Below are positions 6,144 through 13,523 of a DNA stretch of 16,881 bases, in pieces. The translations under genes and the position numbers were made by a program. Position 1 is the stretch's first letter, and the number at the start of each line of letters is the position of its first letter. The notes beneath the pieces are model-generated. The model searched no databases and had not been told where the DNA came from. It was given only the letters and a program-made list of their open reading frames with translations. This DNA comes from Oscillospiraceae bacterium (lineage in GTDB: Bacteria > Bacillota > Clostridia > Oscillospirales > Acutalibacteraceae), in contig WREG01000018.1 of assembly GCA_009779455.1 (NCBI GenBank), positions 1 through 16,881 of the forward strand, given 5' to 3'.

Positions 6144-8276
6144 TTACGCCCCGGACCCCCTAAACGCCCTTGAAAGGTTGACCGTATGCGACTTGTCGCC
6201 GCAGGCAAAGGTATAGCTTTCGTCATTGCGTTCCCCTTTGCAGTAATGGCTGTCGTAACGCGGATAATTTAGATTCTGCACCCTGCCGTTAACAGCGAAC
6301 ATAAAGTTTTTGGACGGATTGGGCTTTTCAGGGTTTTTCGAGCCGAACTCAACCCTTAATTTTTTCCCTCCGCTTTTATAGTCAAGCACGCCGCTTTCGA
6401 AGGTTATTTTATTTGATTTTATTCTCTCTGCAAAACTTTCAAAATCACCGTCTTTTTCTTTCGAACCCATTTCCGTTATGCAATACAGCGCGTCCTCGTC
6501 TTCGGACGGCAGTCTCTGTATTAAATCAAAACGGCCTAAAAGTCTCGGCGCGTCTTCAGGCTTGTCGCCTGTTAACGTATCGGCCGAAGCCCTGTCATAA
6601 GGCGCGTATTCAAAGCGGTTCGCGCCTATAAGCGCCAAATAGGCGTCGTTCAGGCGCGCGAAAACATACCGCCCTTCTTCGCGTATTTCGCTGTACCTTT
6701 CTATCGGCAGGTAAGCGTGGATATACTTGGGCGGCGCGTAAAGCTCCAGCAGCCCCGCGTCTTTAGGCAGGCGGTAAACGGCCATGTTGATGTTTTCGTC
6801 CTGCGCGGTCATCGGCAAGCGTCCCGAACCTGTCCAATAGCCGGGCGTCAGCTCGTTTTTTCGGTCGTCGCGGGCGGGATGGTGATGGAAAAAGCTTAAA
6901 TCCCTTGACAATACGACGCTGAAAATATTTTCCTGTGTGCAAAAGCCGCCGGGATTATAGCCTTGCGCCGTGGACATAATATAATGTTCAGTCCTGTAAG
7001 TATAAATAGCAGCTTTTTTAATAGATATGCCGTTAGTCATGGGGTTAAATTTTTTAATTAAAAAAGGTAAAACATTATGCAATTTAAATAAATATATGTT
7101 TAAATATCTGATATCTTTTACTAAATAATTCGCAAACATTTTCGTTTTTTTGAAATACTTCAAAGTGTTTTTTATTGTATCCGCATCCATCAGGGCTTCC
7201 GCGCCCAGCTGCGCCATTATCTGTTTCGGCTCCTGCCCCAGCAGCGAGAGGTTTTTTAATTCCCACGGGTCAAACCCGCTTGACGATTTGATGATTTTTT
7301 CGGATGTGTCGCCGCCGACCGCCTTTATCGCTTCGGGTACATAATACAGCCCGCTTTCAGCAAGGTATACGAACAGTTCTTCCATTTTGCCGTCCGCGTC
7401 CTTATATGAGCTTCCAAAAGAGTTTGTTTTATCGCTTAAATTGTAAATATAGGCAAAAGTCAGGGAAGGGCCGTTCCCGAACTTCCCGAGGGCGCGGTTG
7501 TTGGCGTAAGCCCTGGCGGACGCGGCGCAGAAAACGTTGTCAAAAGACTGCGACATTATGTCAAACAGCAGAAGGTCGAGGATGATTTTCATCCTTTCGC
7601 GCATCATGCCGTCATCCGCAAACCTGATAAATACGCTCATAGCCGCCAAATCCTCGGTATAATAGGTCGAACTGTTCCATTCGGAAAAACCGTAAGCGAA
7701 CCGAAGCTCGATCCACGCGTTTATGCGCTCCCGCGCTTTTTCCCTGTGTTCCCGCCCCGTTTTCCCGTCGTTGGCAAAAATATCGTCAGGCCAGGTCATC
7801 CCTGCCAGATACTCCGAAACCGCGAATATTATCTGATGGTTTTCGGACCAATAGCACATGCTGTCAACGCCCGGCTCGTCCGGACGGTATTTAAAATTCA
7901 GAAGCTCGTTTTTGATGTATTCGGCTGATTCCTCAGGCAGCCGTTGCTTTTCGACGTAAAATTCACGGTAAAGCCAAATTATCGTGGGCAGGTCGAAATC
8001 AGAGCAGTCATACCTTGCCCGCATATAATCAAAAATATGCTTTAGGAAGCCGTTCACATAAGCGCCGTCCGAAAGCAGAACGTCTTTGCCGAAAAGCCTC
8101 TGCGCCTGCCTGTTATCCTTGCTTCTTATGTAATATTTCAAAATAAGCCCTGTTTTTTTGGGGATGTCAACTTCGGGCAGGTCCGGGGGCGATTTTTTTA
8201 AAACATTTCTCAAAACATCAAACGCAGTGTAAGCGATGAATATTATGAGAAATGACAAAATTAAATATTTAATCAT
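6144..8276 (-). CDS. Membrane-anchored 710-aa protein of unknown family, possibly a polysaccharide-lyase-like fold
   Basis: I do not recognise a named family with confidence. One N-terminal transmembrane segment (residues about 4-20, KYLILSFLIIFIAYTAF) would anchor it with the rest outside the cell. Residues about 60-420 look all-helical and contain WSENHQIIFAVSEYLAG and GFSEWNSSTYYTEDLAA, the kind of aromatic and polar loops seen between helices of alpha/alpha-toroid carbohydrate-active enzymes. Residues about 450-700 look beta-rich, with GYNPGGFCTQENIF and a triple His (FFHHHPARDD). A helical toroid followed by a beta-sandwich is the layout of several polysaccharide lyases; this assignment is inference. 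It has its own extended -10 promoter; the ribosome-binding site is weak (AAGG about 16 nt upstream). Codon use is more AT-rich in the middle (about 6960-7170) than in its neighbours. It lies alone between the repair operon and the spore operon. Confidence 0.8.
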   Translation of the reverse strand: MIKYLILSFLIIFIAYTAFDVLRNVLKKSPPDLPEVDIPKKTGLILKYYIRSKDNRQAQRLFGKDVLLSDGAYVNGFLKHIFDYMRARYDCSDFDLPTIIWLYREFYVEKQRLPEESAEYIKNELLNFKYRPDEPGVDSMCYWSENHQIIFAVSEYLAGMTWPDDIFANDGKTGREHREKARERINAWIELRFAYGFSEWNSSTYYTEDLAAMSVFIRFADDGMMRERMKIILDLLLFDIMSQSFDNVFCAASARAYANNRALGKFGNGPSLTFAYIYNLSDKTNSFGSSYKDADGKMEELFVYLAESGLYYVPEAIKAVGGDTSEKIIKSSSGFDPWELKNLSLLGQEPKQIMAQLGAEALMDADTIKNTLKYFKKTKMFANYLVKDIRYLNIYLFKLHNVLPFLIKKFNPMTNGISIKKAAIYTYRTEHYIMSTAQGYNPGGFCTQENIFSVVLSRDLSFFHHHPARDDRKNELTPGYWTGSGRLPMTAQDENINMAVYRLPKDAGLLELYAPPKYIHAYLPIERYSEIREEGRYVFARLNDAYLALIGANRFEYAPYDRASADTLTGDKPEDAPRLLGRFDLIQRLPSEDEDALYCITEMGSKEKDGDFESFAERIKSNKITFESGVLDYKSGGKKLRVEFGSKNPEKPNPSKNFMFAVNGRVQNLNYPRYDSHYCKGERNDESYTFACGDKSHTVNLSRAFRGSGA

Positions 8277-8328
8277 TTTTACAACTTTACAACCTTTTTA
8301 AGACAGTGATATTCGATCCTCAAAAATA

Positions 8329-8337
8329 ATTATAACA
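8329..8337 (-). promoter_or_regulatory. Extended -10 promoter for the 710-aa membrane protein gene
   Basis: On the minus strand TGT-TATAAT (8337-8329) is a perfect -10 with the TG extension. No good -35 lies 16-18 bp upstream, which extended -10 promoters tolerate. The region around it (8277-8400) is very AT-rich. The leader to the start at 8276 is about 45 nt. Confidence 0.55.
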
Positions 8338-8447
8338 TAACAAATATAAAAATTAATGCTTGTTAACGAAAATAAAAATGAACATTTTATTACGAAGCAA
8401 CAACAAGGTGTGCGGGATTTTGGCCGCATGGACGCGAAACAGGGTTT

Positions 8448-9032
8448 TTAGAGGCTGCCTATGATTATCGGCTGCATCTGACGCCCCTCAATCGCCGCAT
8501 TCACGGCATCTTCCGTCAGATCAAACCGCGCCGTCATTGAGTTGGGCTTCCCCGCGCTGTCGTCCTGCCCGTAAGGTATAAAATATATATTTTTCCTGTT
8601 CTGCAGCGCGCCGATATTTTTCGCGGCGGCGGAAAGGGCATCATTTGTCGATATCCCGATCAAAACAGGCCGCAGATTCCGCAAATGCGATTTTACCGCG
8701 AGTGTAACGGGCGTGTCGGCGATGCCCGCCGCAATTTTTGCCAGCGTATTCCCGGTACAGGGGGCGATTATCAGCATATCAAGCAATTTTTTCGGCCCGA
8801 TAGGCTCCGCGCCGGTCAATGTATGTATAATTTTCTCCCCGCAGATACCTTCGACCTCTTTAATGATATCTTCGGCTCTCCCGAATCGCGTATCCGTCGA
8901 ATACGCGTTATAGCTCATTATGGGTATAAGCCTGACGCCGGCTGACGCAAGCCTTTCCATTACGGGAAAAATCTTATCAAAAGTACAGAACGAGCCGCAA
9001 AGCGCGAAACCCGCCGTTATATTAGCCATCAT
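8448..9032 (-). CDS. spoVFB: Dipicolinate synthase subunit B
   Basis: This 194-aa flavoprotein-like subunit has the N-terminal ITAGFALCGSFCTFDK segment, then PIMSYNAYSTDTRFG and LLIIAPCTGNTLAKIA-type segments (here LDMLIIAPCTGNTLAKIAAG). These are typical of SpoVFB/DpaB and the wider Dfp/UbiX-like flavin fold; the length fits the family (about 200 aa). With SpoVFA it oxidises dihydrodipicolinate to dipicolinic acid in the mother cell, which is then loaded as the Ca chelate into the spore core. I place the start at ATG 9032, 8 nt after AAGGAG; it overlaps the spoVFA stop (ATGA), so the two are coupled. ATG 9029 is the alternative. No strong terminator is visible downstream. Confidence 0.93.
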   Translation of the reverse strand: MMANITAGFALCGSFCTFDKIFPVMERLASAGVRLIPIMSYNAYSTDTRFGRAEDIIKEVEGICGEKIIHTLTGAEPIGPKKLLDMLIIAPCTGNTLAKIAAGIADTPVTLAVKSHLRNLRPVLIGISTNDALSAAAKNIGALQNRKNIYFIPYGQDDSAGKPNSMTARFDLTEDAVNAAIEGRQMQPIIIGSL

Positions 9033-9883
9033 TGATGCATCTCCTTTAAAATTATGTCGCAAATGATTTTTCCCGCCGTTTTCGGCGCAAATTTCCCCGG
9101 GAGCGACCCGGCTTTTACCACCTTCAGCCCGAATTCCATCGCCGCGCCAAAATCTATCCCGAAAGGCGCGGAGGCTATTTCTATTATCAAGGCGTTCTTG
9201 TTGATTGCCGCAAGGGTTTCCCTTGTAAAAACAGGCGCGGGTACAGTATTTATGGCCGCGTCGAAGCTCCCGCCGCTTTTCGGGATATCCTCAAAGCAAA
9301 ATGCATTGTAGCCGCAGGCTTTCGCCGCATCGCGGGCTTCTTTTTTCCTCGCGGCGATATAAACCCTACCGCCCAGCGCCCCTACAAGCTTCGCTGTTTC
9401 CCTGCCGCAGTTGCCGAAGCCCGATATCAGAACATTGGAGCCGCTGACCGTTATGGGCATTTTATCGACGAGAATTCCTATAATCCCTTCCGCTGTGGGG
9501 ATTGCGTTTTTTTCGGCAAACGCCTTAGAATAATAATAGTCGCAGACCTGTGCGCCCTTATTTTTCAATTTGATAGACCAATCCTCAGGCAGCATCCCCC
9601 CGAAAAATATTTGTCCTTCCGCAGCCTTTCTGCATACGCTTTCAAATGGGATTATCTTTTTGGAAAACGCGGCGTTTATATTCGCCCCGTCATGGGTGCA
9701 GGGAATGGGCAGAATCACGGCTTCGGCGTTTTTTATGGCGGTCAAAAGGCCTTTTTCGTTCTTTTCAGTCAATATGCCGTCAGCATTATCGACCCCGCAA
9801 ATTTTTACGTGATGGCCCTTTGATTTTAAATGCTCAGGCATATATAATTGGCGGCTGTCCCCGCCTATTATCAAAATATCCAT
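9029..9883 (-). CDS. spoVFA: Dipicolinate synthase subunit A
   Basis: This 284-aa protein begins MDILIIGGDSRQLYM, carries VILPIPCTHDGANINA, and has a Rossmann dinucleotide-binding core at about 150-175 (VLISGFGNCGRETAKLVGAL with the GxGxxG-type turn), followed by a C-terminal segment with IEIASAPFGIDF. This is the layout of the NAD(P)-binding dehydrogenase subunit of dipicolinate synthase. It is the first gene of the spoVFA-spoVFB operon and marks the organism as a spore former; many Clostridium species lack spoVF and use another route, so its presence is informative about lineage. The start at ATG 9883 is chosen because MDILIIGGD is the usual N-terminus; a TTG at 9892 is possible. The Shine-Dalgarno is weak. 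A sigma-K-like promoter lies just upstream. Confidence 0.94.
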   Translation of the reverse strand: MDILIIGGDSRQLYMPEHLKSKGHHVKICGVDNADGILTEKNEKGLLTAIKNAEAVILPIPCTHDGANINAAFSKKIIPFESVCRKAAEGQIFFGGMLPEDWSIKLKNKGAQVCDYYYSKAFAEKNAIPTAEGIIGILVDKMPITVSGSNVLISGFGNCGRETAKLVGALGGRVYIAARKKEARDAAKACGYNAFCFEDIPKSGGSFDAAINTVPAPVFTRETLAAINKNALIIEIASAPFGIDFGAAMEFGLKVVKAGSLPGKFAPKTAGKIICDIILKEMHQ

Positions 9884-9912
9884 TAATACCAATCCGTTAA
9901 AATGTTATATTG

Positions 9913-9941
9913 CATTCTATGTAGCCCTTCCGTTTTTTGTG
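9913..9941 (-). promoter_or_regulatory. Sigma-K-like (late mother-cell) promoter of spoVFAB
   Basis: On the minus strand: CACA (9941-9938), a 16-bp spacer, CATAGAATG (9921-9913). The recalled sigma-K consensus is mACm, 16-17 bp, CATAnnnTA; only the last base differs. Transcription would start near 9905, about 22 nt before the spoVFA start. In Bacillus subtilis spoVF is sigma-K dependent, which agrees. A sigma-E reading of the -10 is possible, but the -35 fits sigma-K better. Confidence 0.6.
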
Positions 9942-9984
9942 CAAAAATAAAAAAGCAAAATTTAAACAAAATATCAAAAAGGTG

Positions 9985-10013
9985 TTTATTTTTTCTTGAA
10001 TGTATATTATAAT
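9985..10013 (+). promoter_or_regulatory. Probable sigma-A promoter of the murC operon
   Basis: A perfect TATAAT at 10008-10013 lies 17 bp after a poor -35 (TTTATT, 9985-9990). The start would be near 10020, giving a leader of about 57 nt. This promoter overlaps the apparent upstream extension of the murC frame (TTG at 9996), showing that extension is not translated. Confidence 0.5.
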
Positions 10014-10049
10014 ATAGTGGTTATAACCCGTAGGGGCAGACACGAGGCC

Positions 10050-10075
10050 CGCTCCTGCGACAAGGGAGCGTTTTT
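10050..10075 (+). promoter_or_regulatory. Hairpin with T-run in the murC leader that buries the ribosome-binding site
   Basis: CGCTCC (10050-10055) pairs perfectly with GGAGCG (10065-10070) over a 9-nt loop and is followed at once by TTTTT (10071-10075). The right arm contains the murC Shine-Dalgarno AGGGAG (10063-10068), 8 nt before the TTG start at 10077. The shape fits a terminator/attenuator or an RBS-sequestering hairpin. Upstream, GTAGGGGC...GCCCG (10030-10051) resembles a REP-like palindrome. Confidence 0.5.
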
Positions 10076-10076
10076 A

Positions 10077-11450
10077 TTGCATATTGAAAATCTGCTTGAA
10101 ACCGTGAAAAGGGTGCATTTTATCGGCATAGGCGGCGCGGGTATGTGTCCTCTCGCGGAAATCCTGCACCGCGGCGGTTATGCCCTGTCAGGCTCCGACA
10201 ACAACGAAAGCGACACGCTGCGGCATATAATGGATTTGGGAATCCCCGTAACCTTAGGCCATGCGCCGCAAAACACAGACGGCGCGGAAATGGTGGTGTA
10301 TTCCGCCGCTATCCCAAAAAGCAACCATGAACTGGCGGACGCGCTTGAAAAGGGGATACCCTGTTTCAAACGCTCGGAGCTTTTCGGCGCGGTCAGCAGG
10401 ATGCACAAAAACTGCGTAGGCATTTGCGGCACACACGGGAAAACCACGGCCACCGCAATGACAACGCAAATTTTAATTAAAGCGGGGATGTCCCCGAACG
10501 CCTTGATAGGCGGCAGGCTGCCCCTTACTAATTCATATTCCGTGGCAGGGGAGAGTGATGTTTTCGTATGCGAGGCCTGCGAGTACGCCGACACGTTTTT
10601 GGACCTTTCGCCCAAATGCTCCGTAATATTGAATGTCGATGCCGACCACCTCGAATACTTCAAGACCATCGAAAACCTTATCGCAAGCTTTACAAAATTC
10701 GCCGATATGTCAGACACGGTCATATATAACGCCGACGACGCGAACACAAAAACCGCCGTAAAAGGTTTAAAAGGCAAGGCTTTTGTCACTTTCGGCAAAA
10801 AAACCGAAAATAATTGGAGTTACGGCAATGTTTCGATGAAAAACGGCGCGTTCCCGTGCTTTGACGTGCTGCGGGACGGCAAATACGCCGGGCGGGCGGA
10901 GCTTAATATCCCCGGAGAGCATAATATTCTAAATGCTTTGGCCGCAATAGCAGCGTCGGTTTACGCGGGCGCGGCTGTTGAAGATAGCATTAAATATGCG
11001 GGGGGGTTCGCGGGTGCGGGAAGGCGATTTGAAAAACTGGCCGAAATAAACGGGATTACGGTCGCCGACGACTACGCCCACCATCCGGCGGAGCTGGAAG
11101 CGGTATTAAAAGCCGCGAAAAAGATGGATTACAGCCGCGTTATCGCCATATTCCAGCCGTTTACCTTTTCAAGGACCTCAAATCTTTTTAATGAATTTGT
11201 CAGCGCCCTTAAAATCCCCGATATCGTCATAATGACCGAAATAATGGGTTCAAGGGAAGTGAACACCTATAATATTTCAACCGCGAACCTGGCGGAAAAA
11301 ATCGAAAACAGCGTATGGTTTGACGGTTTCGATAAAATAGCGGATTATACTGCTTCAATTGCAAAAAACGGCGATCTTATAATAACGCTCGGCTGTGGGG
11401 ATGTGTATAAGATAGCGAAAATATTAATAGAAAGGATGTATAAAAAATGA
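10077..11450 (+). CDS. murC: UDP-N-acetylmuramate--L-alanine ligase
   Basis: This ATP-dependent cytoplasmic ligase adds L-Ala to UDP-MurNAc, the first step of the peptidoglycan stem peptide. The 457-aa product shows HFIGIGGAGM (residues 14-23, UDP-binding N-domain), the P-loop GTHGKTT (118-124), a Mur-ligase core with NVDADHLEYF (Asp/His near the nucleotide), and DDYAHHPAE (331-339), the C-domain signature typical of MurC. Length is normal. The start is TTG 10077, preceded by AAGGGAG at 8 nt; the frame is open further upstream (TTG 9996), but that part overlaps the promoter and lacks family similarity. The stop overlaps the PAP2 gene start by 4 bp (ATGA). It is the first gene of a probable four-gene operon and is divergent from spoVFAB. 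The leader hairpin suggests post-initiation control. Confidence 0.95.
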   Translation: MHIENLLETVKRVHFIGIGGAGMCPLAEILHRGGYALSGSDNNESDTLRHIMDLGIPVTLGHAPQNTDGAEMVVYSAAIPKSNHELADALEKGIPCFKRSELFGAVSRMHKNCVGICGTHGKTTATAMTTQILIKAGMSPNALIGGRLPLTNSYSVAGESDVFVCEACEYADTFLDLSPKCSVILNVDADHLEYFKTIENLIASFTKFADMSDTVIYNADDANTKTAVKGLKGKAFVTFGKKTENNWSYGNVSMKNGAFPCFDVLRDGKYAGRAELNIPGEHNILNALAAIAASVYAGAAVEDSIKYAGGFAGAGRRFEKLAEINGITVADDYAHHPAELEAVLKAAKKMDYSRVIAIFQPFTFSRTSNLFNEFVSALKIPDIVIMTEIMGSREVNTYNISTANLAEKIENSVWFDGFDKIADYTASIAKNGDLIITLGCGDVYKIAKILIERMYKK

Positions 11451-12016
11451 CCTTTATTCACCAAATCGACTGGGAAGTCTTTGAGCTTGTGCAAAACCTC
11501 TGGCACCCCGCCCTGGATTTTATAATGAAGGCGCTGAGCATTGTCGGCGAAGGGGGGATGATTTGGATAGCTTTGACCCTGATACTTTTCATACCGAAAA
11601 AAACGAGGAAAACCGCCGCTTACACCGCCGCCGCCCTTATTGTCATGCTTCTTTTGAACAATATCCTGCTAAAGAACCTTTTCCACCGCGTAAGGCCGTT
11701 CGATTATGACGGCTGGCCGAATTTTATCTACCCCGACATCATAAAAAGGCCGTCGAGCTATTCGTTCCCGTCGGGGCATACGTCGTCGTCCTTCGCTGCG
11801 GCTGCGGCTATAATGATAACAAACAAAAAAATAGGCGTACCCGCCCTGATTTTCGCCGCGGTTATGGGTTTTTCGCGGATATACCTGTTCGTTCATTACT
11901 TTTCCGACGTTCTGGCGGGCGCGGTTCTCGGCGTCGCTTACGGGTTTATCGGGTATCTGATACTTAACGCCATTATAAAATTTGTGGATAATAAAAGGGA
12001 AAATAAAATTTTATGA
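11447..12016 (+). CDS. PAP2-family membrane phosphatase (likely undecaprenyl-diphosphate phosphatase)
   Basis: This 189-aa integral membrane protein carries the three PAP2 motifs: K76-x6-R83-P84 (KNLFHRVRP), P108-SGH111 (SFPSGHT) and S143-R144-x5-H150-x3-D154 (SRIYLFVHYFSD). His111, His150 and Asp154 would form the catalytic core. About five hydrophobic segments are visible (about 22-48, 57-75, 112-125, 131-149, 155-176). The family dephosphorylates lipid phosphates; translational coupling to murC by a 4-bp overlap favours recycling of the undecaprenyl-diphosphate carrier (BcrC type) for cell-wall synthesis, but phosphatidylglycerophosphate or another lipid substrate cannot be excluded from sequence. 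The Shine-Dalgarno AAAGGA is 10 nt upstream, inside murC. Confidence 0.92.
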   Translation: MTFIHQIDWEVFELVQNLWHPALDFIMKALSIVGEGGMIWIALTLILFIPKKTRKTAAYTAAALIVMLLLNNILLKNLFHRVRPFDYDGWPNFIYPDIIKRPSSYSFPSGHTSSSFAAAAAIMITNKKIGVPALIFAAVMGFSRIYLFVHYFSDVLAGAVLGVAYGFIGYLILNAIIKFVDNKRENKIL

Positions 12017-12039
12017 TATTAATCGGGAGGATATAAAAA

Positions 12040-12951
12040 ATGACCGCGAAAGAACACGAAAAACAATACGGCGGGGTATACGCCCTTATGCTTACGCCTT
12101 TTAAGGAAGATTTGAGCATCGACTACGGCTGCTACGCCGAATACGTCAAATGGCAGGTTTCCGAGGGGGCGCACCACCTGTTTTGCGTCTCAGGCAGCGC
12201 CGAGCTGTCGGAGCTGCGGCTGGACGAACGGGTGAAGCTGGCTGAAATCACGGTGAAAAACAAAGGCCCCGGCACGAAGGTTTTCGCCACGGCCAATTTT
12301 GAGCCGGGCTGGCTTGCCCAGCTTGATGAAATGAAAAGGATAGAAGCCGCAGGCGTGGACGGCTTTGTTTTCGTGACAAAAGGCTACGGGAACGACGACG
12401 TGAGGCAGGCGGCATACCTGTCCGAACTGTCCTCCCACACGGGGCTGCCCGTCGTCCTCTACGAGTCGCCCGTTTATTCCCCTTATCACCATATCAGCGC
12501 GGAAGCCTATGGCGCCCTTGTAAAAACCGGCCGCATCGCCGGCATAAAAGACACCACCTGCACTATGGAGGGTATCTGCGGCAAAATAGCCGTAAGCGGG
12601 GACAGCGCGGTCCTTCAGGCCAATGTCGCTCACCTCCTTGACGCCTATAAAGCCGGGGGCATGGGTGTGATGGCGACAATATCCACCTGCGGCACGCGCA
12701 TTCTCAGAAATATGTGGGACAGCTTTCAAAACGGCGATATTGAAGCGGCGGAGGAGATGCATTTTTACTGCTCGTCCCTTTACGACGCGCTGTCGTCGGC
12801 CTTCCCCGCCACTTCAAAGTATCTGGTCCGCCTGCAAAGCGGCATCCCCATGAACACCTTGACAAGGGTAAACAAATCCCTGCCCGGGCATAAAATGCGC
12901 GGGCTGGAGGTATGGCACGGACACGCCGTGCGGCGGGGTATTTTAAAATAG
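12040..12951 (+). CDS. DapA/N-acetylneuraminate-lyase superfamily protein, substrate unknown
   Basis: This 303-aa (beta/alpha)8 class I aldolase-like protein has the Schiff-base lysine in AGIKDTT (Lys170) and the catalytic tyrosine in VVLYESP (Tyr141). The pyruvate-binding loop is GSAELSEL (52-59) instead of the GTTGE of true dihydrodipicolinate synthase, and the Arg that follows the YN(V/I)PxR motif in that enzyme is missing (YESPVYSPYHH). So, although spoVFAB lie nearby, I would not call it dapA; it more likely cleaves or forms another 2-oxo acid. It is probably the third gene of the murC operon (23-bp gap, GGGAGG at 9 nt) and is followed 15 bp later by a cupin gene, with which it may share a pathway for a sugar-acid or similar metabolite. 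Codon use is GC-richer than in murC. Confidence 0.85.
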   Translation: MTAKEHEKQYGGVYALMLTPFKEDLSIDYGCYAEYVKWQVSEGAHHLFCVSGSAELSELRLDERVKLAEITVKNKGPGTKVFATANFEPGWLAQLDEMKRIEAAGVDGFVFVTKGYGNDDVRQAAYLSELSSHTGLPVVLYESPVYSPYHHISAEAYGALVKTGRIAGIKDTTCTMEGICGKIAVSGDSAVLQANVAHLLDAYKAGGMGVMATISTCGTRILRNMWDSFQNGDIEAAEEMHFYCSSLYDALSSAFPATSKYLVRLQSGIPMNTLTRVNKSLPGHKMRGLEVWHGHAVRRGILK

Positions 12952-12966
12952 AGGGAGAATATTATA

Positions 12967-13323
12967 ATGCCAATCAAGAATTTTTATGAAACCGAATACA
13001 TAACCGCGCCGAACCACGGCGGGGAAGGGCTGGCGCGGATGTCGAGCGTATACAGGCGGGCGGAGCTTGATTCCCCGCTTAGCTTCATAAACTACACCGT
13101 CCTACCGCCGGGGGCGTCAATAGGCATCCACACGCACCGCGACGACGAGGAGGTCTATGTTATCCTTGAAGGGACGGGAATAATGGAGGTTGACGGGGCG
13201 AAAATCCCTGTAAAAGCGGGGGATACCGTGCTTAACAAGCCCTTCGGCTCCCATGCGCTGTACAACGGCCCCGGCGGGGATATGCGGGTTTTGATTTTTG
13301 AGGCGGCGAAAAGGAATATATAA
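12967..13323 (+). CDS. Small single-domain cupin protein
   Basis: This 118-aa protein fits one conserved cupin barrel. Motif 1 is G49-x5-H55-x-H57-x4-E62, and motif 2 runs from GDTVLNKPFGSHALYN with His96. The 3-His/1-Glu set should bind a divalent metal. Cupins of this size act as isomerases, epimerases, dioxygenases or simply ligand sensors, and sequence alone does not decide. It lies 15 bp after the DapA-superfamily gene (ribosome-binding site GGGAG at 9 nt) and just before a strong terminator, so it is the last gene of the operon; a role in the same carbohydrate-acid or amino-acid pathway is likely but inferred. The 5' MPIKNFYE... segment forms the usual strand before the barrel. Confidence 0.88.
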   Translation: MPIKNFYETEYITAPNHGGEGLARMSSVYRRAELDSPLSFINYTVLPPGASIGIHTHRDDEEVYVILEGTGIMEVDGAKIPVKAGDTVLNKPFGSHALYNGPGGDMRVLIFEAAKRNI

Positions 13324-13328
13324 ACGAA

Positions 13329-13358
13329 AAACGGCGGGGCTTATCCCCGCCGTTTATA
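13329..13358 (+). terminator. Strong hairpin terminator after the cupin gene
   Basis: A perfect 11-bp stem (AAACGGCGGGG 13329-13339 / CCCCGCCGTTT 13345-13355) with a 5-nt loop CTTAT starts 6 bp after the stop codon. The T-run is short (TTT then ATAAT). An A-tract precedes it, so it could also stop transcription from the other side. Confidence 0.85.
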
Positions 13359-13399
13359 ATATTGCAACTGTTTGCTAATATTTTTAAATTATTGACATT

Positions 13400-13421
13400 A
13401 TTATTACATCATTATTACATC
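13400..13421. repeat. Tandem 11-bp repeat upstream of the LRR gene
   Basis: ATTATTACATC occurs twice back to back (13400-13410 and 13411-13421), just after a TTGACA (13392-13397). A longer imperfect direct repeat is also present: TTTTTAAATTATT at 13381-13393 and again at 13434-13446, each followed by TTGACATT. The upstream region seems partly duplicated; repeated binding sites for an activator are possible. Confidence 0.7.
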
Positions 13422-13455
13422 GGTTTGTTCATGTTTTTAAATTATTTATAAACTA

Positions 13456-13484
13456 TTGACATTTTCATGCGAAAGCTATATATT
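13456..13484 (+). promoter_or_regulatory. Sigma-A promoter of the BspA-like LRR gene
   Basis: TTGACA (13456-13461), 17-bp spacer, TATATT (13479-13484; 5 of 6). The start would be near 13491, 33 nt before the ATG, with GGAGG at 13512-13516. Confidence 0.8.
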
Positions 13485-13523
13485 CCTAACTATGGATATT
13501 AATAAATAAATGGAGGAAATATC

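Noticed and set aside
8411..8428. Small inverted repeat TGCGG/CCGCA after spoVFB as a terminator
   Set aside because: Only 5 bp and no T-run on the minus strand.
9996..10076. N-terminal extension of MurC to a TTG at 9996
   Set aside because: It covers the promoter -10 and the leader hairpin and does not resemble MurC; TTG 10077 has a well-placed ribosome-binding site.
12040..12951. Calling this gene dapA and linking it to dipicolinate synthesis by spoVFAB
   Set aside because: The GTTGE loop and substrate Arg of dihydrodipicolinate synthase are not conserved, and the gene is on the opposite strand in another operon.
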